DNA of 64,000 bases from Pseudomonas solani (GCF_026072635.1 NZ_AP023081.1:5390501-5454500); one strand, 5' to 3'. Positions 53,551 to 63,620 are shown, numbered from the stretch's first letter. Notes: a model not told the origin generated them from the letters alone. Translations and numbers: made by a program.

Positions 53551-54114
53551 TCAGGCTCGGGTCGGCGCCGCGGCGCCATGCAGGAAGAACAGCTCGAGCA
53601 GGGCGGCGGAGCTGGAGCTTGCGGCGCGGCCGCGGCGTTCGGCGTCGACGATGCCGAAGATCAGCGACAGGAAGAGTTCGGAGAACAGCGCCGCGCTGAT
53701 GTCGATGCGGAACACGCCTTCCTGCTGGCCGCGCAGGAAGAACTTGTCCAGGGCGTCGCAGTAGGTCTGCCAGCGGGCGTCCTCGGCATTCGGGTCGAGG
53801 GTGTCGGGCTTGTACTGGAACATCAGGAACACCAGCAGCTCGCGGTGCATCAGGTGTTCGGCGATCAGCCTGCGCAGCACCTGCAGCAGTTCGGCCTGCT
53901 GCAGGTCGCCGGCCGAGAGAATCTGGTTGATCACCGTCTCGCCGTGGGTGATGAGCATGTCCACCAGGTTGTCCCGCGTGCCGCAGAAGCGGTGCAGCGT
54001 GGCCTTGCTGACCCCGGCCGCTTCCGCCAGTTCCTTCAAGGTGGCACGTGGACGCTCGACGAACGCGACGGCCAGCGCCTTGAGAAGTCGTTCGTCTTGA
54101 GCTGTCAGCGACAT
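53551..54114 (-). CDS. nfxB: NfxB, repressor of mexCD-oprJ
   Basis: 187 residues, the length of P. aeruginosa NfxB, with matching sequence (DERLLKALAVAFVERPRATLKELAEAAGVSKATLHRFCGTRDNLV pattern, residues 6-50). The helix-turn-helix is N-terminal and the C-terminal part is helical (QREQ-free, FRIDISAALFSELFLSLIFG). Divergent from mexC. Loss of NfxB in P. aeruginosa gives MexCD-OprJ overproduction. The ATG at MSLTAQDE was chosen by homology; an upstream in-frame ATG would add 35 unlikely residues. Confidence 0.93.
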   Translation of the reverse strand: MSLTAQDERLLKALAVAFVERPRATLKELAEAAGVSKATLHRFCGTRDNLVDMLITHGETVINQILSAGDLQQAELLQVLRRLIAEHLMHRELLVFLMFQYKPDTLDPNAEDARWQTYCDALDKFFLRGQQEGVFRIDISAALFSELFLSLIFGIVDAERRGRAASSSSAALLELFFLHGAAAPTRA

Positions 54115-54210
54115 GGATGGATCCCGTCTTGATTTTCGGATTGCGCGCATTGTGCAGAAAAAACCTCCGGCTTCAACGGTGGAGGACATGATTAATAACA
54201 AAAGATTCAT

Positions 54211-54230
54211 ATGAGACAATATTGACTCAT
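54211..54230. promoter_or_regulatory. inverted repeat in the nfxB-mexC gap, candidate NfxB operator
   Basis: ATGAGACAATATTGACTCAT: arms ATGAGACA and TGACTCAT (7 of 8 complementary) with a 4-base centre. It lies 57 bp from mexC and 97 bp from nfxB. A nearly identical dyad precedes the yhiI-rbbA-yhhJ operon. Confidence 0.6.
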
Positions 54231-54286
54231 TTCGATCTAGATAAGATCATGCGCGCCTTTCCAGTCAAGTCGTCCGGGTGAATTAC

Positions 54287-55435
54287 ATGGGCAGGTTGCG
54301 TGCAGCAGGAACAATCAGTGCATGGGTGGTGGCCATGGCGCTCGCGGGTTGCGGGGCGTCCGGCGAGCCGGAGGCGGCGGCCGAGCAGGCCAGGCCTGTG
54401 GACGTGGTGGCAGTGACCACCGAGCCGCTGGTGCTTACCACCGAGCTGCCCGGGCGCATCGAGCCCGTGCGCGTGGCCGAGGTGCGGGCCCGGGTCGCGG
54501 GCATCGTGGTGCAGAAGCGCTTCGAGGAAGGCGCCGACGTCAAGGCCGGCGAGCTGCTGTTCCAGATCGACCCGGCGCCGCTGAAAGCCACGGTGTCCCG
54601 TGCCGAAGGCGAGCTGGCCCGCGCAGAAGCGTCGCTTTTCGAAGCCCAGGCGCGGGTCAAGCGCTACGAGCCCCTGGTGAAGATCGAAGCGGTCAGCCAG
54701 CAGGACTTCGACACCGCCACCGCCGACCTGCGCAGCGCCAAGGCGGCCGTGCGTTCGGCCCAGGCAGACCTGGAAACCGCGCGCCTCAACCTGGGCTACG
54801 CCTCGGTGAAGGCCCCCATCTCCGGTCGCATCGGCCGTGCGCTGGTGACCGAAGGCGCGCTGGTGGGGCAGGGCGAAACCACCCTGATGGCGCGCATCCA
54901 GCAACTCGACCCGGTCTACGCCGACTTCACCCAGCCGGTGGCCGATGCCCTGCGCCTGCGTGAGGCGCTCAAGGGCGGCCAGCTTTCCGCCGGTGACAGC
55001 CAGGCGCTGAGCATCCGTATCGACGGCACCGACTACCAGCGTCAGGGCGAGCTGCTGTTCACCGACGTTTCGGTGGACCCGGGCACCGGCCAGGTGTCCC
55101 TGCGCGGCAAGTTCGCCAACCCGGATGGCATGCTGCTGCCGGGCATGTATGTGCGCGTAAGCGCGCCCCAGGGCAGTGATGCCCAGGCCATCCTGGTGCC
55201 CCAGCGCGCCGTGCAGCGCTCGCCCGATGGCTCCGCCCTGGTGCTGGTGGTGGGGGCTGACGAGCGTGTCGAGGCGCGCCCCGTGCACACCGGCGCCATG
55301 CAGGGTTCGCGCTGGCAGATCAGCCAGGGCCTGGCCAGTGGTGATCGCGTGATCGTCGGCGGCCTCACCGGCCTGCAGCCGGGCACCAAGGTCGAGCCGC
55401 GCCCCACCCAGGAGCAACAGGCGTCCCGCCAGTAA
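54287..55435 (+). CDS. mexC: periplasmic adaptor MexC
   Basis: 382 residues. Lipoprotein signal ending VVAMALAGCG, lipoyl halves around VRARVAGIVVQKRFEEGADVKAGE and SVKAPISGRIGRALVTEGALVGQGE, and a coiled-coil hairpin (about residues 95-165). Its sequence follows P. aeruginosa MexC closely. The ATG at MGRLRAAG was taken rather than a GTG three codons earlier, to match that orthologue. First gene of mexCD-oprJ, repressed by NfxB. Confidence 0.95.
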   Translation: MGRLRAAGTISAWVVAMALAGCGASGEPEAAAEQARPVDVVAVTTEPLVLTTELPGRIEPVRVAEVRARVAGIVVQKRFEEGADVKAGELLFQIDPAPLKATVSRAEGELARAEASLFEAQARVKRYEPLVKIEAVSQQDFDTATADLRSAKAAVRSAQADLETARLNLGYASVKAPISGRIGRALVTEGALVGQGETTLMARIQQLDPVYADFTQPVADALRLREALKGGQLSAGDSQALSIRIDGTDYQRQGELLFTDVSVDPGTGQVSLRGKFANPDGMLLPGMYVRVSAPQGSDAQAILVPQRAVQRSPDGSALVLVVGADERVEARPVHTGAMQGSRWQISQGLASGDRVIVGGLTGLQPGTKVEPRPTQEQQASRQ

Positions 55436-55462
55436 GGCCGGGATAGTCGCGAGGAATCATCC

Positions 55463-58400
55463 ATGTCTCTGTTCTTCATCAAGCGTCCCAACTTCGCGTG
55501 GGTGGTGGCGCTGTTCATCTCCCTGGCCGGCCTGCTGGTCATCCCGTTGTTGCCGGTGGCGCAGTACCCCAACGTCGCGCCACCGCAGATCACCGTCACC
55601 GCCACCTACCCGGGTGCCTCGGCGCAGGTGCTGGTGGATTCGGTCACCAGCGTGATCGAGGAAGAGCTCAACGGCGCCAAGAGCCTGCTCTACTTCGAAT
55701 CCACCAGTAACTCCAACGGCACCGCCGAAGTGGTGGTCACCTTCCAGCCGGGTACCAATCCGGAACTGGCCCAGGTGGACGTGCAGAACCGCCTGAAGAA
55801 GGCCGAGTCGCGCCTGCCCCAGGCCGTGCTCACCCAAGGCGTGGAAGTGGAGCAGACCAGCGCCGGCTTCCTGCTCATCTACGCCCTCAACTTCAAGGAA
55901 GGCGCCCAGCGCAGCGACACCACCGTCCTCGGCGACTACGCCGCGCGCAACATCAACAACGAGCTGCGTCGGGTGGCCGGTGTCGGCAAGCTGCAGTTCT
56001 TCTCCTCCGAAGCGGCCATGCGCGTCTGGATCGACCCGCAGAAGCTGGTGGGCTACGGCCTCTCCCTGGACGACGTGAGCAACGCCATCCGTGGGCAGAA
56101 CGTGCAGGTCCCGGCCGGTGCCTTTGGCAGCTCGCCGGGCAGCACCGAGCAGGAACTGACCGCCACCCTGGCGGTGAAGGGCACCCTGGACGACCCGGCC
56201 GAGTTCGGTCGCATCGTGCTGCGCGCCAACCAGGACGGCTCCTCGGTGAAGCTGGCCGACGTCGCCCGCCTGGAAGTGGGCAGCGAGAGCTACAACTTCT
56301 CCTCGCGCCTCAATGGCAAACCCTCGGTCGCGGGCGCCATCCAGCTGTCCCCGGGCGCCAACGCCATCCAGACCGCCGAGGCGATCAAGCAGCGCCTGGC
56401 CGAGCTGTCGGTGAACTTCCCCGACGACGTGGAGTATTCGGTGCCCTACGACACCTCGCGCTTCGTCGGCGTGGCCATCGAGAAGGTGATCCACACCCTG
56501 CTGGAAGCCATGGTGCTGGTGTTCCTGGTGATGTTCCTGTTCCTGCAGAACGTGCGCTACACCCTGATCCCGGCCATCGTCGTGCCGGTGTGCCTGCTGG
56601 GCACGTTCACGGCCATGTACCTGCTGGGCTTCTCGGTGAACATGATGACCATGTTCGGCATGGTGCTGGCCATCGGCATCCTGGTGGACGACGCCATCGT
56701 GGTGGTGGAGAACGTCGAGCGGATCATGGCCGAGGAGGGGCTGTCCCCGCGCGACGCCACGGTCAAGGCGATGGGCCAGGTGTCCGGCGCCATCGTCGGC
56801 ATCACCATGGTGCTGTCGGCGGTGTTCCTGCCGCTGGCCTTCATGGCCGGTTCCGTGGGTGTGATCTACCAGCAGTTCTCCCTGTCGCTGGCAGTGTCGA
56901 TCCTGTTCTCCGGCTTCCTCGCCCTGACCTTCACTCCGGCCCTGTGCGCCACGCTGCTCAAGCCGATCCCCAAGGGGCACCATGAGAAGCGCGGCTTCTT
57001 CGGCGCCTTCAACCGTGGTTTCACCGGCCTCACCCAGGGCTACACCCGCCTCAACGGCGGCCTGGTGAAACGTGCCGGGCGCTTCATGCTGGTGTACGCC
57101 GGCCTGGTGGCGGTGCTTGGCTACTTCTACCTGCGCCTGCCGGAATCCTTCGTACCGGTGGAAGACCAGGGCTACATGATCGTCGACGTGCAGCTGCCGC
57201 CGGGCGCCACCCGTGCGCGCACCGACGTCACCGGCCAGCAGTTGGAGCAGTACCTGGGCTCCCGCGAGGCGGTGGAGAACACCTTCCTGGTGATGGGCTT
57301 CAGCTTCTCCGGCATGGGCGAGAACGCCGCGCTGGCCTTCCCGACCCTGAAGGACTGGTCCGTGCGCAGCGACGAGCAATCGGCCGGTGCCGAAGCCATG
57401 CTGACCAACCAGAGCCTCGCCGGTGTCAGCGACGGCACGATCATGGCGGTCACTCCGCCGCCCATCGACGGGCTCGGCAACTCCGGTGGCTTCTCCCTGC
57501 GCCTGCAGGACCGTGGCGGCCTCGGCCGTGAAGCCCTGCTGGCCGCCCGCGACCAGTTGCTGGGCCAGGCCAACGGCAACCCGAAGATCCTCTACGCGAT
57601 GATGGAAGGCCTGGCCGAAGCGCCCCAGCTGCGCCTGGAGATCGACCGCGAGAAGGCCCGCACCCTGGGCGTGAGCTTCGAAACCATCGGCAGCGCGCTG
57701 TCCACCGCGTTCGGCTCCTCGGTGATCAACGACTTCTCCAACGCCGGCCGCCAGCAACGCGTGGTGGTGCAGGCCGAGCAGGGCGAGCGGATGACGCCGG
57801 AAAGCGTGCTCAAGCTCTACGTCAGCAACGCCAAGGGCGAGCAGGTGCCGCTCTCCGCCTTCGTCACCACCCACTGGGAAGAAGGCCCGGTGCAACTGGT
57901 GCGCTACAACGGCTACCCGACCATCCGCATCGCCGGCGACGCCGCACCTGGCGTCAGCACCGGTGAAGCCATGGCCGAGATCCAGCGCCTGGTGAGCCAG
58001 TCCCCGGCCGGCATCGGTTACGAGTGGACGGGCCTCTCCTACCAGGAGAAGGTCGCCAGCGGCCAGGCGGTGCAACTGTTCGCCCTGGCCATCCTGGTCG
58101 TGTTCCTGCTGCTGGTGGCGCTCTACGAGAGCTGGGCGATCCCGCTGTCGGTGATGCTCATCGTGCCCATCGGCGCCCTCGGCGCGGTGCTCGCGGTGAC
58201 CTCGGTCGGCATGCCCAACGACGTCTACTTCAAGGTTGGGCTGATCACCATCATCGGCCTGGCGGCGAAGAACGCCATCCTCATCGTCGAGTTCGCCAAG
58301 GAGCTGATGGAGCAGGGTCGCGGCCTGCGCGAGGCGGCCATCGAAGCCGCGCGCCTGCGCTTCCGCCCGATCATCATGACCTCCATGGCCTTCATCCTCG

Positions 58401-58588
58401 GCGTGGTGCCCCTGGCCCTGGCCAGCGGCGCCGGTGCGGCCAGCCAGCGCGCCCTCGGCACCGGCGTGATCGGCGGCATGCTCAGCGCCACCGTACTGGG
58501 GGTGATCTTCGTGCCCATCTGCTTCGTCTGGGTGCTGTCGCTGCTGAAGCGTCGCTCCGCACCTGCTCAACAATCCACGGAGGCCTGA
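55463..58588 (+). CDS. mexD: RND efflux transporter MexD
   Basis: 1041 residues, P. aeruginosa MexD being 1043. Begins MSLFFIKRPNFAWVVALFISLAG; TM4 proton-relay aspartates in GILVDDAIVVVENVE (about residues 405-410); the second half contains GLAAKNAILIVEFAKE. Twelve membrane helices and two large periplasmic domains. In the orthologue it exports fluoroquinolones, fourth-generation cephems and disinfectants. 27 bp after mexC, 5 bp before oprJ. Confidence 0.97.
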   Translation: MSLFFIKRPNFAWVVALFISLAGLLVIPLLPVAQYPNVAPPQITVTATYPGASAQVLVDSVTSVIEEELNGAKSLLYFESTSNSNGTAEVVVTFQPGTNPELAQVDVQNRLKKAESRLPQAVLTQGVEVEQTSAGFLLIYALNFKEGAQRSDTTVLGDYAARNINNELRRVAGVGKLQFFSSEAAMRVWIDPQKLVGYGLSLDDVSNAIRGQNVQVPAGAFGSSPGSTEQELTATLAVKGTLDDPAEFGRIVLRANQDGSSVKLADVARLEVGSESYNFSSRLNGKPSVAGAIQLSPGANAIQTAEAIKQRLAELSVNFPDDVEYSVPYDTSRFVGVAIEKVIHTLLEAMVLVFLVMFLFLQNVRYTLIPAIVVPVCLLGTFTAMYLLGFSVNMMTMFGMVLAIGILVDDAIVVVENVERIMAEEGLSPRDATVKAMGQVSGAIVGITMVLSAVFLPLAFMAGSVGVIYQQFSLSLAVSILFSGFLALTFTPALCATLLKPIPKGHHEKRGFFGAFNRGFTGLTQGYTRLNGGLVKRAGRFMLVYAGLVAVLGYFYLRLPESFVPVEDQGYMIVDVQLPPGATRARTDVTGQQLEQYLGSREAVENTFLVMGFSFSGMGENAALAFPTLKDWSVRSDEQSAGAEAMLTNQSLAGVSDGTIMAVTPPPIDGLGNSGGFSLRLQDRGGLGREALLAARDQLLGQANGNPKILYAMMEGLAEAPQLRLEIDREKARTLGVSFETIGSALSTAFGSSVINDFSNAGRQQRVVVQAEQGERMTPESVLKLYVSNAKGEQVPLSAFVTTHWEEGPVQLVRYNGYPTIRIAGDAAPGVSTGEAMAEIQRLVSQSPAGIGYEWTGLSYQEKVASGQAVQLFALAILVVFLLLVALYESWAIPLSVMLIVPIGALGAVLAVTSVGMPNDVYFKVGLITIIGLAAKNAILIVEFAKELMEQGRGLREAAIEAARLRFRPIIMTSMAFILGVVPLALASGAGAASQRALGTGVIGGMLSATVLGVIFVPICFVWVLSLLKRRSAPAQQSTEA

Positions 58589-58593
58589 GCACC

Positions 58594-60017
58594 ATGCACA
58601 GACACGCCTTGACCGCATCGGCCCTGCTGATCGCCCTGACCCTGGGCGGCTGCTCCATGGCCCCCACCTACGAGCGCCCCGAAGCGCCGGTGGCCGCGCA
58701 CTGGAGCGGCCCAGCCGCCAAACAGGACCAGGCCGCCAGCGAGCTGGACTGGCGCACCTTCATCGTCGACGCCGACCTGCGTCGGCTGGTGGGGGAGGCG
58801 CTGGCCAACAACCGCTCCCTGCGCCAGACCCTGCTCGACATCGAGCAGGCCCGCGCCCAGTACCGCATCCAGCGCGCCGACCGGGTGCCGGGGCTTTCCG
58901 CCAGTGCCTCGGGTAATCGCCAGCGAGTGCCGGGGGCCTCTCCAGCACCGGCACCTCCACCGTCACCAGCAGCTACCAGGTGGGCGTGAGCCTGCCGGAG
59001 TACGAGCTCGACCTGTTCGGCCGGGTCAAAAGCCTCACCGACTCCGCCCTGGAGCAGTACCTGGCCACCGAGGAAGCGGGCCGCAGCGCACGCATCGCCC
59101 TGGTCGCCGAAGTCACCCAGGCTTACCTCACCTATGACGGCGCCCAGCGCCGCCTGGCCCTGACCCGGCAGACCCTGGAAAGCCGCGAGGACTCCCTCGA
59201 CCTGACCGCCCAGCGCCGCGCCGCCGGTGCCGCCACCGCGCTGGATCACCAGGAAGCCCTCGGCCTGGTGGAGCAAGCCCGTGCCGAGCTGGAAGCCAAC
59301 CAGCGGCAGAAGCAGCAGGCGCTCAACGCCCTGGTGCTGCTGATCGGCACGCCGGACGCCGCCAAGGCACTGCCCGAGGCCCCGCGTGACGAGCTGCTGC
59401 TGATCCAGGACATCGCCCCCGGTGCGCCCTCGGCGTTGCTGGAACGGCGCCCGGACATCCTCGCCGCCGAGCATCGGCTGAAATCGCGCAACGCCGATAT
59501 CGGTGCGGCGCGCGCGGCGTTCTTCCCGCGCATCAGCCTCACCGGCAGCTACGGCAGTTCCAGCGCCGAAGTGTCCGGCCTGTTCGATGGCGGCTCGCGC
59601 TCCTGGAGCTTCATGCCGACCCTGTCGCTGCCGATCTTCGATGCCGGCCGCAACAGCGCCAACCTCGACCTCGCCGAAGTGCGCAAGGACGCCGCCGTGG
59701 CCGCCTATGAAGGCAGCATCCAGACGGCCTTCCGCGAAGTGGCCGACGCCCTGGCCGCCACCGACACGCTGCGCCGCGAGGAAGCGGCCCGCCGCGCCCT
59801 GGCCAACACCAGCAACGAGACCCTCAAGCTGGCCAAGGCCCGCTACGAAGGCGGTGTCGACAGCCACCTGCGCTACCTGGATGCCCAGCGCAGCAGCTTC
59901 GTCAACGACTCCACGCTGATCGAAACCAGCACCCAGCGGCAGCTCGCCCTGGTCGACCTGTTCCGCGCCCTGGGTGGCGGCTGGAGCGGTGCCGACCCCA
60001 GCGTGGAGAGTCGATGA
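58594..60017 (+). CDS. oprJ: outer-membrane channel OprJ (apparent 1-bp frameshift)
   Basis: Outer-membrane factor of the MexCD pump. Lipoprotein signal ALTLGGCSMAPTYERP; after the break, the conserved YQVGVSLPEYELDLFGRVKSL and the ending DLFRALGGGW. The frame breaks in the G-run 58932-58936. One added G restores GNRQRVPGGLSSTGTST and gives 474 residues, near OprJ (479). As read, the protein would stop at about residue 130. Same deletion type as in four other genes here. Its stop overlaps the start of an MFS gene (ATGA). Confidence 0.9.
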
Positions 60018-61540
60018 GTTCGAGCCACCCTCCGGGCAACCGCTGGCTGATCCTGCTGGTGGTGGTCCTGGCGTACCTGCCCATCGTCATCGACATGACG
60101 GTGCTGCACATCGCCGTGCCGTCGCTGACCCTGTCCCTGGGGGCCAGCGGCGAGCAGGTGCTGTGGATCATCGATATCTACCCGCTGATCATGGCCGGCC
60201 TGCTGGTGCCCATGGGCACCCTGGCGGATCGCATCGGCAGCCGGCCCATGCTGCTCACCGGCCTGCTGGTGTTCGTCGGCATGTCCTGCGTGGCGGCCTA
60301 TGCGCCCACGGCCGGCGCCCTGATCGCCGCCCGCGCGGGCATGGCGGTGGGCGCCGCCATGGCCTTGCCCTGCACCCTGGCGATCATCCGCCGCGCCTTC
60401 GAGTCGCCCAAGGAACGCGGCATCGCCCTGGGCCTGTGGGGCACGGTGGCCTCCGCCGGCGCGGCGCTCGGCCCGCTGGTGGGTGGCGCGCTGCTGGAGC
60501 ATTACTGGTGGGGCTCGGTGTTCCTCATCAACCTGCCGGTGATGCTGCTTATCTGGCCCCTGGCCTATGTACTGGTGCCTCGTGATTCCGGCAGTGGCAG
60601 CGGTGGCTGGAAGATCGGCCAGGCGCTGCTGTTGATCGCCGGCATCATCGCCAGCGTCCATGCGCTCAAATCCGGCCTCAAGCCGGGTGGGCCGTCCTGG
60701 GTCAGCGGCGTCACGTTGCTGGTGGGTGTCCTGTTGCTGGCCGACTTCGTGCGCCGCCAGCTCACCAGCGCCGAACCCATGCTCGACCTGAGCCTGTTCG
60801 CGCGGCCGGCCATCCGCTCCGGGCTGATCATGGCGCTGGTGGTGTCCGGCGCCCTGGCCGGCACCGAACTCACCATCGCCCAGGAACTGCAACTGGTGCT
60901 TGGCCGCACGCCACTGCAAGCCGGGCTGTTCCTGCTGCCGCTGATGATCGCCGCCGGCGTCGGCGGGCCGCTGGCGGGCTACCTGGCGTCCCTGGTCGGC
61001 CTGCGCCGGGTGGCGACCACCGCCTTGCTGTGCTCGGCCATCAGCCTCGCCGGGCTGGGGTTCAGCGACTTCCGCGAGGCCGGGCTGGTCGTGATCGGCC
61101 TGCTGGTGTTACTGGGCCTGGCCCTGAGCATCGGCCTCACCGCATCCTCCATCGCCATCATGGGCGCCGCGCCGGTCAGCAAGGCGGGCGCCGCCGGTGC
61201 GCTGGAGGCCACCGGCTACGAGATGGGCACCGGGCTGGGCATCACCGCCTTCGGCGTACTGCTCTCCAGCGTCTATGGCGCCGCCATCCACCTGCCGGGC
61301 GGCGTGCCCGAGGCGGTGAAGGACCAGGCGATCCGCTCGCTGTCGGACACCCTGGTCGCCGCCGAGCGCCTCGACGCCACCCTGGCCGCGCCGCTGGCCC
61401 AGGCCGGCCGCGAAGCCTTCAGTGCAGCCCACGGCGCGGTGCTGCTCTCCGCCGCCACGCTGCTGGCCGGCCTGGCGGTGGTGGTGTTCCTCTCGCTGGG
61501 CAAGGAGGAGGGCAGCGAGCCCGCCGCAGTGGGGCACTGA
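60014..61540 (+). CDS. MFS drug exporter of the 14-helix DHA2 (SmvA/QacA-like) group
   Basis: 508 residues, about 14 hydrophobic segments. Motif A-like GTLADRIGSRPMLLTG between helices 2 and 3 and motif C-like GLWGTVASAGAALGPLVGG. DHA2 proteins export quaternary ammonium compounds and dyes by proton antiport. Its ATG overlaps the oprJ stop (ATGA), so it is a fourth gene of the NfxB-controlled mexCD-oprJ operon, unlike the P. aeruginosa arrangement I know. Confidence 0.92.
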   Translation: MSSSHPPGNRWLILLVVVLAYLPIVIDMTVLHIAVPSLTLSLGASGEQVLWIIDIYPLIMAGLLVPMGTLADRIGSRPMLLTGLLVFVGMSCVAAYAPTAGALIAARAGMAVGAAMALPCTLAIIRRAFESPKERGIALGLWGTVASAGAALGPLVGGALLEHYWWGSVFLINLPVMLLIWPLAYVLVPRDSGSGSGGWKIGQALLLIAGIIASVHALKSGLKPGGPSWVSGVTLLVGVLLLADFVRRQLTSAEPMLDLSLFARPAIRSGLIMALVVSGALAGTELTIAQELQLVLGRTPLQAGLFLLPLMIAAGVGGPLAGYLASLVGLRRVATTALLCSAISLAGLGFSDFREAGLVVIGLLVLLGLALSIGLTASSIAIMGAAPVSKAGAAGALEATGYEMGTGLGITAFGVLLSSVYGAAIHLPGGVPEAVKDQAIRSLSDTLVAAERLDATLAAPLAQAGREAFSAAHGAVLLSAATLLAGLAVVVFLSLGKEEGSEPAAVGH

Positions 61541-61660
61541 GTGCGGCGCGCCGGCTCTGGGCCGGGGCTGCGCATTCAAGGCCTGTCACAATTTCCGCGC
61601 CTCCTGTGCCCGGCGGCTGCGCTATCGTTGCGCGCTTTCCATCAACGACAGGCGGGCTCC

Positions 61661-62437
61661 ATGCCATTCGTGCTTCCTTCTTCCATCGCGCGCTTCATCG
61701 ACGGCGCGCCCCTGACGCGGGATTGCGTCGGTGAGTCCCCGTGCGAAGTCCACGCCTTCAGCCGGGGCAACGACCGTTTCTTCCTCAAGCTGAGCGCCGC
61801 CGTCTATGCGCCCACCACCTACAGCGTGCTGCGCGAGGCCAGCGTCCTGCAGTGGCTCGACGGCAAGCTCCATGTGCCCGAAGTGGTGGCCTGCGCCGCC
61901 GGCGACGGGCACGAGTTCATGATCACCCGCGCCGTGCCCGGCCAGCCGCTCTCCGAGCTGATGGCGGAGGCGCCCACCGTGCACCAGGCCTTCGGTGAGG
62001 CCCTGCGCCAGTTGCAGGCGGTGCCGGTGGAGGGCTGCCCCTTCGACTCGTCAGCCTCCGTGCGCCTGCGCGAGCTGGAGTACCTGGTGGGCCAGGGGCT
62101 GATCGCCGACGACTGGGACCCGGAAACCTGGCCCGACCTGCCGACGCCCGAGGCGTTGATCGCCCACCTCCACGCCAGCGTGCCGGTCGAAGACCTTGCC
62201 TTCAGCCACGGCGACCTGTGCGACGCCAACCTCTTCCTCGATGCCCGGGAGCGCCTGCACTTCATCGACCTGGGGCGCGGTGGCCTGGCCGACCGCTGGC
62301 TGGATATCGCCTTCGCCCACCGCAACCTCGCCGAGGAGCTGTCGCCGGATGCGGCCGAGCGCTTCATCCGCCAACTGGGCATCCCCGACCAGCCGGCCAG
62401 GCGCCTGTTCTTCGAACAGCTGGACGAGATGTTCTAA
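61661..62437 (+). CDS. aminoglycoside 3'-phosphotransferase family kinase
   Basis: 258 residues. APH(3') catalytic residues all visible at family positions: K43 (FFLKLS), E59 (REASVL), D185 and N190 (SHGDLCDANLF), D203 (FIDLGRGGLADRW). The closest remembered relative is the APH(3')-III group rather than the usual chromosomal APH(3')-IIb of P. aeruginosa. It would phosphorylate kanamycin-type drugs with ATP in the cytoplasm; resistance is an inference. It lies 120 bp after the efflux operon on the same strand. Confidence 0.85.
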   Translation: MPFVLPSSIARFIDGAPLTRDCVGESPCEVHAFSRGNDRFFLKLSAAVYAPTTYSVLREASVLQWLDGKLHVPEVVACAAGDGHEFMITRAVPGQPLSELMAEAPTVHQAFGEALRQLQAVPVEGCPFDSSASVRLRELEYLVGQGLIADDWDPETWPDLPTPEALIAHLHASVPVEDLAFSHGDLCDANLFLDARERLHFIDLGRGGLADRWLDIAFAHRNLAEELSPDAAERFIRQLGIPDQPARRLFFEQLDEMF

Positions 62438-62546
62438 GCCCCTCGCGGGCGCTGATCTAGCTCATCTGCACTATTTCGCCCCCATACCGTGTCGATGGAA
62501 AATGACCGGTCCAGGACCCGCTCCAGCCTCTATCAAGGATCGATGC

Positions 62547-63595
62547 ATGCGACTGCCTCGCCCGCTTCTTGCCCTGCCTTCCGTCTTGCTGCTTGCCTTC
62601 TCCCTCGCCGGTTGCGTGCCCGAGCCCTACACCAGCGGCTACGGCATGGACGACCCGAGCAACGGGCCCCTGCTGGACAAGGTGGACGCGGCGCTCAAGG
62701 CGAACATGGCCGTGGTGCTGGTGGCCGACGTGATGCCGCACAAGACGCTGAACGACGCGCTGACCATGACCCAGTGGACGCCCACGGTGATCTGGCAGAA
62801 CGAGAGCGACCCGAACATCACCTTCGGCCGCCGCTTCAAGACCAACGAGCTGCAGCGCGACCCCAAGCCCAGCAACCTGTTCACGGCCTTCGAGGTGCAC
62901 ATCCTGCCGCCCGGCAAGTACCTGCTCACCGGGGGCGACGACTACCAGATCCGCGGGGTGCTCGACGAGGTCGGCGCCCGCAGCGGCCCGGTCGGCTCGG
63001 TCGGCTCGGGTAAAGGCCCCAACGGCACCGCGTACCTGTCCACCGAGATGTACCGCGAGTACTACCGCGAAGAGGTGTGGAAGGACGCCACCTACGGCAG
63101 CGAGCTGAAGAGCGAGAAGGTCTGCACCGCCGTGCACGTGGCCAGCGGCGCCTGCGTGGCCTGGGGCGAGCAGCAGTACAGCCAGACCACCCAGGGCGCG
63201 GGGCCGGCTACTACCAGCAGACCGACTCCCGCGACGTCCCGTCGATCAAGGTCCAGGCGCGCCTGCCGGCGGACAAGGCCCTCGCCAGCTTCACCGTCCA
63301 GGGCGGGCAGCTGGTGCTGGCTCCGCGCATGCACCTGAAGAGCCCCAGCGCCCAGTACCAGCGGGCCAAGTGCCGGGCGACCGACCCGACGAAGATCGAG
63401 TGCCCGCTGCAGAACTTCACCGTCTACACCTGGCCGGCACCCATGGATTTCGCCACCTCCGTCATCTCCCCGCGCTACCTGAGCGACAGGCACCAGGAGA
63501 TGCTGTCCCGGCTCGTGCCCCTGCAGCTCACCCCGCTGCGCCAGCAGGGCAAGGAAGACCCGCTCTGGGGCGTACCGCTGTCGTTGACCCCGTAA
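62547..63595 (+). CDS. lipoprotein of unknown function (apparent 1-bp frameshift)
   Basis: Lipoprotein signal MRLPRPLLALPSVLLLAFSLAGC, then no recognisable family: a first part with HILPPGKYLLTGGDDYQIRGV and a C-terminal part with NFTVYTWPAPMDFATSV and LPLQLTPLR-type segments. The frame breaks in the G-run 63200-63203; one added G joins TTQGAGAGYYQQTDSR and gives 349 residues. The HILPPGKYLLTGG segment resembles surface-lipoprotein beta folds, but this is only an impression. AAGGA ribosome site. Next to a partial converging gene. Confidence 0.7.
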
Positions 63596-63620
63596 GCCTG
63601 GCCCCGCGGAGCTCCCAGCC

